From Sorghum bicolor (Eukaryota; Streptophyta; Magnoliopsida; Poales; Poaceae): DNA of 64,000 nucleotides. Position 1 is the first letter of the stretch. Every line of letters begins with the position of its first letter. The notes beneath the pieces were generated by a model. It was not told the DNA's origin, did not search any database, and saw nothing but the letters and a program-made list of their open reading frames with translations. Both the position numbers and the translations under genes were made by a program. Below are positions 1 to 9,863 of this stretch, one piece after another. Location: contig NC_012871.2 of assembly GCF_000003195.3 (NCBI RefSeq), forward strand, positions 19,350,658 to 19,414,657, in the 5' to 3' direction.

Positions 1-3000
1 GCGGCACTCCTGGCGATCTCGCCGTTCACATGCTCCACCTTCATCCTCTGGAAGGATTCTCGAAGGGAGTCCAAGTCAGTCTTGAGGAGGCCCTTCTCCT
101 TGTCCAGATCAGCAACGACGTTCTTGTAGGACAGGGCCACCTCCCGGGCTTTGGACGCAGCCTCCTCGACCGTCAGAGCCCGCTCCCTCAGCAGCACGGC
201 CTCTTCCACAGCCTTCTTCAAGGCCTCTCAAGCCTCGGCCAGGGCAGCCTCCCTCTCCTTCTTCTCCTCCTCAAGCGCTAAGAGATCTTTATAGGCTTTG
301 AGGAGTTTCTCCTGCGACTCCAGGAGTTGGTCTTTGAGGAGGGGGAGCTGCTCCCAGCCGCCCCTAGTGGCATGAATGAAGCTTGACTTGATACGGGATG
401 TCTCTTTCAGGTCCTGTGAATCGATGATCGAACAGTTAGAACCCAAAACCAACAAGTTCCCTAAAGAATGAAAGACTAGGAGACTTACAAAGTAAGCTGG
501 CCCAAGCCCGTTGTTCACAACGTCCGACAGGAGCCTCACCACGTGCTTCATCTAGAGGCGGAGCTCCTCGACGTGCTCCCACTTCTCAGCCTCTTTCCGA
601 TCGTCTAGGAAGATGTTGGGCTCAGACGGATCGGTGGAAGCCCGGATGCGGATCCGATCGGGACACCAGTTCTCCATCTCTTGGTCAGCTCGTGCCTTGA
701 TGCCGCGAATGAGGTTCTCGACGGTCTTGAGGGACCCCCCCGTGGCGCAGAAACAAGTCGATGAGTGAGGGGAACCGCCGGTCATCGTCTACCGTCTTCC
801 AGGTGCCATCTGGACTACCCGACGTCCTAGCCTCATCCTCCTCGGTGGGAATGCGGTCCTCCCACGCCCGACGCTCCCGGAGGAACCCTAGGGCGATTCC
901 GTCCATGCCGTAGATCGTCCCCCGGATCTCGGACTTGGGGTCGACGGGGGTGCGCATCATGTAGGCAAGCGCCACCACACCGTCCGCCCGCCCCGACTCT
1001 GCCGGTATCGCGGCGGGTGCCCCTGGACGGAGCCACGCTGGGGTTGGACGGCCAAAAACTGGCATACCCTCTTCCTGGTCTCCGGGCTCTTGCGGCGCCG
1101 GTGGTACCGGTTGGGGCGGACTGTGAGGAGGGGGCTCAAGCGGTCCTTCTTCTTGGCCCCCCTGCTGTTGCTGCTGTTGCTCCTCGAGCTCCTGTGGCTC
1201 TTGTCGGCGGTCCTGCTCCTGCAGCTGCCATCGTGTCTCCTGCTCGCGCTCCTCCTCTTCTTTCTTCTTCTGCTCCTCGAGGGAGCGAAGCCCGGTAGGC
1301 CAGGGCGTCCGTCCCGCGACGAGAGAAGTCTGGGCCTCCTCGTCCATGGGATGGGCGTCCCTCGAGGTCCCGTCGCCGCCAGAACCATCACTAATGGTAA
1401 TGGGATCCCCCTCGACCCCCGATCGGGGAGGCTCGGGGGCTCCTTCCTGCCCTTGGAGCCGGGGCGCCTTAGTTTGTTTTGGCGACGATGGGTCAGGATC
1501 ACTCGCCGGGGGACGAGGTGGGGCGCTCTCGGTGCCGTTCGGCAGCTGAGGGTCGGAGGAGCCTGTAAAATGAAAAACAAAGGTCAGCCGCTATAATGGC
1601 TGACGTAAGGATGACACAAATCCGATGAATAAGCTGCTAACCTGAGTCCTTGGAGCCCGCTCCTACCTTGAGCCATTTTGCCAACGAAGGCTGGGCCTGC
1701 TCGAGCGTCCGCTTCAATCTGAGGAAAGAGGGACGGACATAAAGAAAACCGTTATACGAGAAAACACGAAGAATCAGGAGAATAAAAATCGCAACGTCGA
1801 AGAACTTACCCCACAGGAAGAACGGCTCGCCTGCCGGTACCTCGACCGGTGGGCCTTGAACCACCCCGCGTCAAGGCCCCAGGCCCCTCGAGAGCAGGCG
1901 CAGGCCTTGACCCAATGACTCCCGCCTGGCGGGCGCCAAGACTGGCGCTCCGGCGGCCGGTCTCTCCCTTCTCGGAGGCCGTGGCGCGATCGCGGGTCAA
2001 CGGCCCCATCGCCTGGGGCTTAGCTTGGCCACCCGCCTTTGGCGCAGGGGGAGGTTGGGGGCGCGGGGCGGCCTGACTGGTTGTGGGCGCAGGAGGGGTG
2101 TCAGTACGGGGGCGGTGAGATCCGCCTAGCCCCTCCTTTGGCGCTCCCATCCGCGGGACGTCAACGTCGCCTCGAGACGGACCTCGAGGATCCGGTCGAG
2201 GCGAGACGCCATATCCTCAGAATCATCACTGTCGTCATCACCGTCCCCGCCATCATCTTCACTAGGGGATTCTTCTTCATGCTCCCCCCTCTGCCTGGAT
2301 TTGGCTCGACGCGTCTCTAACGCTTAGCGGTCGAGGTTCTTCTTCCTCTTCCCTTTCTTCTCAGAGTCCTTGGTGGACTTCAGTTTCTCGGCGGACTGGC
2401 GCCGTCTGTCACGGTCGACATCGTCCTCCTTTACTGGAGGCCTCGAGGACCGGACATCAATCCGTCCCTGCTAAAACAAAGGTAGGCTTAGAAAAGGGAT
2501 AGAAAGAAATCCAGAATCAAAGCTATGCACGAGAAGAGAGCATACCAGATCGATCGAGCCCGCATCAGGCCTCATGGGGAAGCCGTTAACGTGCTCCGGC
2601 TTAAAATCACCGGCAATGGCGGCCCTGACCCGGGCCGCGACTTCGTCGTCCGCCGGAGCCTCGTTGGACATCCGGCACGCCTCGAGGTCCCGAGACGAGA
2701 CGCCAGGGCCCATCTCGTCCATCCTCAGCGGCCGAGACATCAATGGGAGAACTCTCCGGTGATGGACGGCCGAGAGGATGAGAGCGGCGGTCAAGCCCTC
2801 CAAGCGCAGCTTCTTCATGGCGTCGAGGAGGGGGTCGAGCCAAGACTGATGAGCTTGAACGACGCCATACATCCAGTTCTCCGGATGCTCCGTGATCATA
2901 CGCCCGGTGTAGGCGGGTAGGAGATCGTCGTCGTTCCTCAAGTAGAACCACTAGGAGTCCCATCCGGCGTGGTTCGTCGATAATCGCACCGGGATGTACT

Positions 3001-3478
3001 CGCGCGGCCTCTCCGCCTTCCCCGTCTTCAGCACGAGGTTGAGGCATCCCGCCCGCACAGGCTTCCTCATGCCAGTGGTCCTGGTGGGGGAGTTGAAGAG
3101 CTCGCCCCTGTAGAGGTGGAGCCACAGCTCCCAGTGGGGCATCATCCCCAAGTAGCCCTCACACACCGCGGTGAAGACCGCCGCGACGGCGATAGCGTTT
3201 GGGGAGAAGTGCTGGAGCTCCACCCCGTAATGGAGGCAGAGCGCCTGCATGAAGCGGCTCGGAGGAGCACCCAGGCTGTGGCGGTGGAACTTGGCAAACG
3301 ACACAACGTAACCTTTGGGCGGCCTGGGCTCCCTGTGGTCCGCTTGCGGCGCGATCCACTCCGGCGACGACAGCGGGGTGCGGTGGCGCAGGAGTCCCTC
3401 CCTCTCAAGCTCTAGCAACCGGCGCTCCGTCATCGACGACGGGTGCCAGTTGTCGGCGGCGACGAGTCTCACAGGCAT
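1..3478 (-). pseudogene. Antisense aORF of T1 (putative gypsy-type transposon domain plus coiled coil)
   Basis: The reading starts at the ATG at 3478 and runs left off the window. The first 175 codons plus the segment 2549-2941 match the family called 'putative gypsy type transposon' (PF04195, from memory), with motifs FAKFHRHSLGAP, GYLGMMPHWELW, WFYLRNDDDLLPAYTG. An intron seems to lie at about 2471-2548 (donor GTATGC, acceptor TTTTAGCAG). Next come an Asp/Glu-rich segment (about 2200-2460), a Gln/Pro-rich segment (about 1050-1330) and a Lys/Glu coiled coil (1-400). Breaks: an in-frame TAG at 2951-2953 between GWDS and WFYLRND, a stop near 2325, a frameshift in the C run near 735, a TAG at 552-554 and a TGA at 228-230. 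The function is unknown; it may be a captured host-type gene. It is a pseudogene in this copy. Confidence 0.75.
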
Positions 3479-3617
3479 CTTGGCCGGAAGGATGGCAGGT
3501 TCGCTACTGCTCTAGGGGGTGCGCGCGTGCGTAAGATGGCAAGAGAACTCAGATTGCAAGAGAGCAAAGGCAAAAAGGGCGGAAGGCGGAAGGGATAACG
3601 CCGGCGATGCAACGGGA

Positions 3618-3625
3618 TATTTATA
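3618..3625 (-). promoter_or_regulatory. TATA box for the T1 antisense aORF
   Basis: On the minus strand the sequence reads CCTATAAATATCCC. It lies about 140 bases upstream of the ATG at 3478, a normal plant distance (transcription start about 30 bases down, then a 5' UTR of about 110 bases). This suggests that the antisense gene has its own promoter and does not rely on the LTR. It is a sequence match only. Confidence 0.5.
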
Positions 3626-4410
3626 GGCCACGGTCCACCAACGGACAGATCCGATAAAAGAGGTAACCCCCCCATAAATGCGCCGCCTAATAGTCCTTTC
3701 TTCCTCCTCACAGACGGGGTGCTCCGAATTCTACGCCGGTACAGCGCTGCAACGTCTCTCGCCTAAAAAGACGCGCCCAACGGGCAGAAAGGCGAATCGC
3801 CATGACCTCTACCTTCCCTTGTAAGCCAAGGAACGCACACACAGAAGCCTGGAGAGGTCGTAGGCTGGCCCACCAGAAGGGTTCGACAGCCGATCTCGAG
3901 CGCCAGAGTCAGGGATGCCCGGCGAGTGGTCGAAAACCGAGGCCCACCTCGAGAACTCGCTGGGGATGTCCGAGGTAGGGTCGAGATAGTCGAGAGGAAT
4001 CCCCCCGATGGGAGGCATCGAGCCGCTAGACTCTATCGAATGAGTCCAGTATCCCCGACCACGTCGACCCCGCTTTATGAGAACGCCTCCGGGCTATAGC
4101 CGACCCCCTCGAAAGGTGCACGGGTTCTCACTTGGACTACCCGTGAGGAACTCAATTCAAGGGTGGATGACGCTCGCTCTATCGAGAGTACGTCGAAACC
4201 CCCACGCAAAACGAGCCGATCAGAATCTTCCACCACTGGTGTCGACAGCGTTTCTGTGAATTAGGCAACATAACCCTCGGAGGAGTCACAAACTCCTCCA
4301 AGGGCTCGGGGGCTACCCCGCGGGGTCGCTCGCGCACCCCCACGGAAATTCGACCACAAAATGAAGTCTCCACTTGAGCGCCAGCGCTCAAATAGAGACT
4401 CAGGGGCTAC
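3626..4410. other. Non-coding 3' region of T1 and polypurine tract
   Basis: No gene is visible. This is the stretch between the aORF promoter and the 3' LTR. A motif of the type CTCGGGGGCTAC occurs at about 4303-4314 and again, as CAGGGGCTAC, immediately before the LTR (4401-4410); the latter is the likely PPT for plus-strand priming. CTCGAG sites continue through the segment. Confidence 0.55.
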
Positions 4411-5452
4411 TGTCGAGGATATCAGTAAGGGGTATCCCAACTAATGTACATAACGAGATCATCCGTACGAAAGTCGAGATCCCCAACTCGACGCTCTACA
4501 CAATCACGCGTATAATCATCGACGACCCCAGCATCGAAGACGGAAAGGGCGTCGAGTGAATCAAGTAGGGCTCGAGCGCCAACTACCGTCGAATACGGAA
4601 ACGAGCTCGAGCGAGTCGACGAGCATCGAGCGCAAGGGCGCCGCCCGCCGCCTGACACACACGCGGGAGCCAGAGCATTTAATGCGCCTGTCGCATCCCC
4701 ACCTAACACGCCAGTCACGGGAAGCGTGATAGGGAACAGGCACCTGTCTCGTCATTCTTTTTGCAGCCTTCCCCACCAAGCGACCGAGAGCGTGGCAGGA
4801 CGTAGGAAGCAGGGACAAAACATCTAGTCAGGACCCCCTCGAGATGCCAAAAGTCAATACTCTAGATAGCAAGGCGCTACGGGGCGTCCGACCCTCGACT
4901 GGACATGTTTCCTTCCCGAAGAAGGGTTGGGCGTCGACTGACGGCACTGCCACCACTCTGACGTATCAGCCGCCATGACGTACAAGCGTGCAATGGACAA
5001 ACCGGCCCAAGACGGTGTACAGAGCGAGATATGAGGGCACGCGTAATCATCATCAAGCTACCAGGACAGGACGGCTCGAGACCACGCCGGTATGGAGGCC
5101 TCGAGTAGGTCAGCGCGTCATGCCTCTATCGACCCCTACTCTGTCACCTATACATGTACCCTAGGTCTCTCCTTGGAGCTATAAAAGGGGAGACCCGGGA
5201 ATGAACACAGATCACGAAACACCACACCCACACGTAGAGGAGTCTCCACACTCCATATCACGCTTGTATTCGCCCCTGTACAAGCACTTTGGTGCAAAAT
5301 AATACAAACTCTCTCCCCCCGCTGGACGTAGGGCCTTCTCTTGCCCGAACCAGGATAAATCATTGTGTTTTTTTGCATCACCATCTGGGAAAAGGAAGCA
5401 CGCATACAAATTCACTCGTTGGTGTGACCCCCCGTGGGGGAAAACACCGACA
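4411..5452 (+). repeat. 3' LTR of T1
   Basis: The LTR is 1042 bp. It begins TGTCGAGGATATC and ends AACACCGACA, so the termini TGTCG/CGACA are perfect inverted repeats. A TATA box (TATAAAAG, 5180-5187) within GAGCTATAAAAGGGGAGACC confirms + orientation, with a pyrimidine-rich R-U5 following. The LTR end forms the false tail (SVGVFPHGG) of the RNase H reading frame of A1, which marks the insertion point exactly. Confidence 0.9.
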
Positions 5453-7696
5453 CTGTTAATCCCGTAGAGCATGTCGTCTCGGAGTGAATCATTGATGGGG
5501 GTTTCCTGTGGATTCTTAAAATACATTCTAGACAAGTGATCAGCAACAGAATTTTCTACTCCCTTTTTATCTTTTATTTCTAAGTCAAATTCTTGGAGTA
5601 ATAAGATCCATCTAATCAGGCGAGGTTTAGCATCTTTTTTAGTGAGCAAATATTTTAGTGCAGCATGATCAGTGTAAACAATTATTTTAGCTCCAACTAA
5701 ATAAGATCTAAATTTGTCAATACCAAAGACAACAGCTAGAAGCTCTTTTTCAGTAGTAGCATAATTAAGTTGAGCTCCTGTCAAAGTTTTACTGACATAA
5801 GCAATTGCATGATGCTTCTTATCTTTAGTTTGTCCCAAAACTGCCCCCACAACATAATCACTAGCATCACACATAGTTTCAAAAGGCAACAACCAATTAG
5901 GGGGTTGAATGATTGGTGCAGAGATGAGTGCTTTCTTTAATAAATTGAAAGATGTTAGACATGCATCATCAAATTCGAAAGGAGCATCCTTGGCTAGCAA
6001 AAGAGTAAGTGGTCTAGCAATGAATGAAAAATATTTTATGAATCTACGATAAAACCAGCATGGCCAAGAAAACTTTGAATTCCTTTTATGTTCACAGGTG
6101 GAGGTAGTTGTTCAATTACTTCAATTTTAGCTTTGTCTACCTCAATACCTCTTTCAGACACTAGGTGTCCCAGCACTATTCCTTCCCTAACCATAAAATG
6201 ACATTTTCCCAATTAAGGACTAAGTGCTTTTCTTCACATCTTTGCAAAACCTTGTCTAAGTTTTCAAGACAACTATCAAAAGTTTTTCCATAAACAGAGA
6301 AATCATCCATGGAAACTTCCATAATCTGTTCAATCATATCAGAAAATATAGACATCATGCATCTTTGAAAAGAAGCTGGTGCATTACATAACCCAAAAGA
6401 CATTCTACGGTAAGCATAAGTTCCATATGGGCATGTAAAAGTGGTTTTGCTTTGATCATCAGGATGGATCGGGATCTGGTGATACCCTGAATATCCATCT
6501 AAGAAACAAAAGAACGAATGGTTCGCTAATCGCTCTAGCATCTCATCTCTGAAAGGTAAAGGAAAATGATCCTTTCTCGTGGCTTTATTTAGTTTTCTAT
6601 AGTCTATGCACATCCGCCATCCTGTGACGGTGCGTTGCGGAATTAGCTCGTTCTTTTCATTCATAACAACAGTCATGCCTCCCTTTTTAGGCACAACTTG
6701 AACTGGGCTCACCCACTCACTATGCGGCACAGGATATATAATCCCTGCATGCAGCAACTTTATAACTTCCTTTTTAACCACCTCTCTCATAGTGTTGTTA
6801 AGTCTACGTTGGGGCTCTCAAGAAGGTGAAACAGAAGGATCTATTGGAATATGATGGGTACACATCATAGGACTGATTCCTGTAAGATCTTGGAGTGAGT
6901 AGGCGAAAACTGAGTGATGTTTCTCAAGAATGGTCATTAATCGCAGAGTTTTCTCCTGAGTGAGTTTATCACTAATGATCACAGGAAACTCTGGATTATT
7001 GTTTAGGAAAGCATAGATAAGACCGGGTGGTAAAGTTTTAAGCTCTATGGGAGGTCTAGGTGTTTCTGCAAACTCATCTAAAGGTTTAGGTTCAGAAGGT
7101 TCAGCTTCTTCTTCTATGAAGAAACGAGTTTCGTCTTCTAAGTCTGGTTCATCTAAAAGCTCTAGAGATTCAGCCTTTACCTTCTCCATAGGATCAGGCA
7201 AAAGATATGACTCGGCCTTATTATTTAAGGAGTGTGAAATTGTTATGTGGAATTTAAAAGTTTTTCCAAAAGAAATATGTAGCTTTCTAGTATGACCTTC
7301 ATAAAGGAGTCTTCTAAACGGTTGTCCTATCAGTAGGTCGAAGTCCCATGTATCAAAGATATAGAAGTTCAAATGAACCATGGAGCCTTCTACCGTAATG
7401 GGTAGGACATTAATAATTCCAAGACTGGGGACTAATCGTCCCGAAGATTCCTTTATGACCTTTGTTGTGGGGGTTAAGACAAGATTTTTAAATAGTTTAA
7501 GTGCAAAAGATTCAGACATGATGTTGATCCCCACAACAGGATTATAGAGAGCATCAAATCGAACAGAATTATAAGCACAGCGTATAGTTATAGAGGGTGT
7601 GCCCAAACGGATCACATTAGAGGAAAGCTCTGATTCCTCCAACCACTCGCTACTCATAACTGAGATAAGATCTCTCAATTGATATTCAGTTCGCAA
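5453..7696 (-). pseudogene. pol: pol of A1: degenerate protease, RT, RNase H
   Basis: Protease-like region (7696 to about 7230): YNPVVGINIMS stands where Athila proteases have C-D-L-G-x-S, so the catalytic Asp is missing, and the flap end is DLLIGQPF instead of ILGRPF. RT (6790-6176): WRMCIDYRKLNKATRKDHFP, FLDGYSGYHQIPI, SFGLCNAPASFQRCM and the active site SMDDFSVYG. RNase H (6000-5453): [41 protein letters not shown], ending in VADHLSRM and LRDDML. Breaks: TGA at 6818-6820 before EPQRRLN, a one-base loss near 6190 and further damage at 6000-6175. Integrase is absent because T1 inserted directly after [10 protein letters not shown]. Confidence 0.85.
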
Positions 7697-7717
7697 ACAA
7701 ATGCTAAGATGGCCGTT

Positions 7718-8743
7718 TTAGGGTCTGTTCATAGAATGGTAGTTTGAAATGTTTCCAAAATCGGCAAAAAGATCAGATTCTATATCCAGCATGAAGTCCG
7801 GTGGTGGAATTTCTTCCTTTTGTGGCTCAGAACTTAGGATAGCTAAAGTAGATGAAGAATTTGGCAGAGTGTCTACTTCGGCTTCGTAGGTTTCATCATG
7901 AAGGGTATTATCCATCTCAGCTTCTAGGATTCTATCTAGGATCACTCTAGCTTCATCAGTAGGGATGCGAAAGAAAGAACCTCTAGACATTGTGTGTAGC
8001 ATTTGTTTATGATTTTTCCGAAGACCTCGAAAAAAGTGAAATAAAAGAACAGGGTCTTCAAGATTAAGGTTTGGACCAGATTCTAAAAGATGAAAAAAAC
8101 GTTTCCAGGATTTTCCCAAAGTTTCATTATCTTTTTGTTTAAAAGATTGGACTTTGAGTCTAAGGTCGCCAATACGGTCGAGGGAATAAAAATCTAGACA
8201 AAAGTTGGCTCGTAAAACTCCCCATTCACCTCATTGTTGACTTACCTTCTGACTGTACCATTGTCTAGCTTCTCCCCTTAAAGAAAAAGGAAAAAGCTTC
8301 CAACGTAAAGTTTTATCAGAAATGCCTTCAATGCGAAGACAATCACATGTTTGCTCAAAATCTCTAATATGAAGGTAAGGGTTTTCGTCTTCCTTTCCCG
8401 AAAAAGATAAGTTTTGAATCATGGCAATCAACCTAGAACTTAACCTATACTGGGATGTTTGGATAGGCTGTGATGACTCCCATGGTAAAAGGTCAGTTAC
8501 TGAAGGGATTGCAGATTCATGGATCGATTTAGAATTTTGGTTTTCCAAAAGGTAAGAGTAAAGAAAATAAATAAAGAATATAAAAGATAAGAAAAGATAA
8601 AAGTATAGATACAAGCTAGTAGTAAGACTCAAGGTTATCTCAGCAAACCGTCTTTCTCTCCGGCAACGGCGCCAGAAATGCTTGTTGATATTTGGGAACG
8701 CAATAAGGAATTGATCCACAAGCGCACAGATATCGGTGAGCAC
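7718..8743 (-). pseudogene. gag: gag of A1
   Basis: The gag proper starts around 8420 (MIQNLSFSG); upstream residues in the same frame come from LTR and leader. The retrotransposon gag core is clear: ENPYLHIRDFEQTC, LRWKLFPFSLRGEARQW, and after a TGA (8231-8233) in the same frame VLRANFCLDFY, VQSFKQKDNETLGKSWKRFF and LLFHFFRGLRKNHKQML. A TAA at 7718-7720 separates it from the protease-like region in the same frame. Gag and pol were thus one continuous frame, as usual for Athila. No CCHC knuckle is visible in this copy. Confidence 0.8.
8661..8674 (-). promoter_or_regulatory. Primer-binding site of A1 (tRNA-Asp)
   Basis: The minus strand reads TGGCGCCGTTGCCG, complementary to the 3' end of plant tRNA-Asp (GUC). 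It lies eight bases inside the LTR end at 8683, which marks the LTR on the right as the 5' LTR. Confidence 0.85.
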
Positions 8744-9863
8744 TTCACCCGGGAGGTTATCCAGAGTATCGTATTTATATTTTTACCACTAGGAGAAAGA
8801 GTGCATCTGACTAACCCGGTCTATTACTACTAACTCTTTAGGCAACAAAGAATGTTTCTCGATGTGAGTGATAAATAGAGAAGACTGCAACCGTAGTCTC
8901 CTTCTAACCATGGTAAGGATGATCTACTGTTCTATTGGGGAGGCTAACGGAATCTAGACACCACAGAGGATGTTCAACCCGCACCTATAAACCCTATCCT
9001 TCCTGCTAACGAGATATGGTCTTCAAAGGTAACTTGGAAATGTCACGTTCCTTGCTACTACCACGGTCTAGCTAGTCAGGGAATATCTATGAGTACCCTA
9101 GCCTAAACACCATACCAATGATGAGCACCTATAAACCAAAAGAACAATAAAACAAGAAATTACTAGAATTTAGAAGTCGAAATACTGAAGAATCCTAGGA
9201 GCAAGCTTCGGGTTAGGAGAACTTGATCCCGCAGGTACAAACTTGGAGTAGACACCGACAGGCCGGGCTTCCTCCAATCTACACCTCCACTCTATCTCTC
9301 TCAATCTAGTAATATTTCTACTCACATTGGTTGCTAAGCCTAAAAAGAAATTTTATTTAGAGAAGAGGTTTTCCTTCGAGGGCTCCCCTCAACTCTATGA
9401 TAAACTTGTCTCCTCCAGGGGCCAGGGGGTCTGGTTTTATAGTCCCCTCAAGTGAACGTGAGCCATTGGATCAAACCGACATTGATTGGACGGTTATCCT
9501 TGATTCTTTAGGTCGATGGAGCGTCGTGTGCGAAAAGAGTCCCAAACCAAGTCCAGATGGGGGCGGGCGCCCAGGTCAACTGGGCGGGCACCCAGTGCCT
9601 GGCCCCGTTCGGCCTCCGCTTCCTTCCCGTGGCTTCTGGAGTCTTCTAGATGGTAGAAAATTGCGTGGTGCGTTGATATCTCTATGTAATCCCGACATGT
9701 GGGCCTTTCTTCTTTATTTCCTGATAACTCCCTGCAGAAACAGATAAACAACAAAACTCATGGAATTCTGTCAGATCAAACCCTAATTCTAGGTGTTGTT
9801 TGCATAATGGTCCTTTCTCTTGTTTGTTTGATAATTAAAATTAATACTTAAGAACCGTTAACA
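8683..9863 (-). repeat. 5' LTR of A1
   Basis: The LTR is 1181 bp with TGTTG...TAACA ends as read on the + strand. A TATA box on the minus strand (TATAAAA, 9435-9441, in CTATAAAACC) gives the direction. The U3 half (9445-9863) is similar to U3 of the N-type LTRs, whereas R-U5 (8683 to about 9400) matches N5 (47655-48318 and 54927-55542) and, more loosely, A2. A short ORF at 9397-9747 lies in the LTR and has no support. Confidence 0.85.

Larger units (their letters stand above)
1..5452 (+). mobile_element. T1: 3' part of a Tat-lineage Ty3/gypsy element
   Basis: The left edge of the window cuts this element, so gag-pol and the 5' LTR lie outside. What remains is the region after integrase, holding an extra gene in antisense (aORF), a purine-rich tract and the complete 3' LTR. 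Antisense ORFs between integrase and the 3' LTR are a known feature of Tat elements in grasses. The direction is set by the LTR: TATA box, TG start and CA end all read on the + strand. The element sits inside A1, cutting it at the RH/INT border. The five bases after the LTR (CTGTT, 5453-5457) should be the TSD, but the other copy is outside the window. GC content is clearly higher than in A1. Confidence 0.85.
5453..9863 (-). mobile_element. A1: Athila-lineage element, 3' part displaced by T1
   Basis: Reading leftward: 5' LTR (9863-8683), tRNA-Asp PBS, gag, degenerate protease, RT and RNase H. Integrase and the 3' LTR must lie to the left of T1, outside the window. The Athila assignment rests on the RT motif MDDFSVYG, the gag motif PFSLRGEARQW and the tRNA-Asp PBS. 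The element interrupts the antisense gene of T2 at 9863/9864; the presumed TSD on the right is GGTGG (9864-9868). The insertion order is therefore T2 first, A1 second, T1 third. Confidence 0.85.

Noticed and set aside
1090..1596. Leu-rich + strand ORF resembling a membrane protein
   Set aside because: It is the reverse strand of the Gln/Glu-rich aORF segment of T1; the Leu run comes from CTG/CTC, the complement of CAG/GAG.
9397..9747. ORF in the A1 LTR
   Set aside because: Antisense to the LTR and not kept in the related LTR copies.
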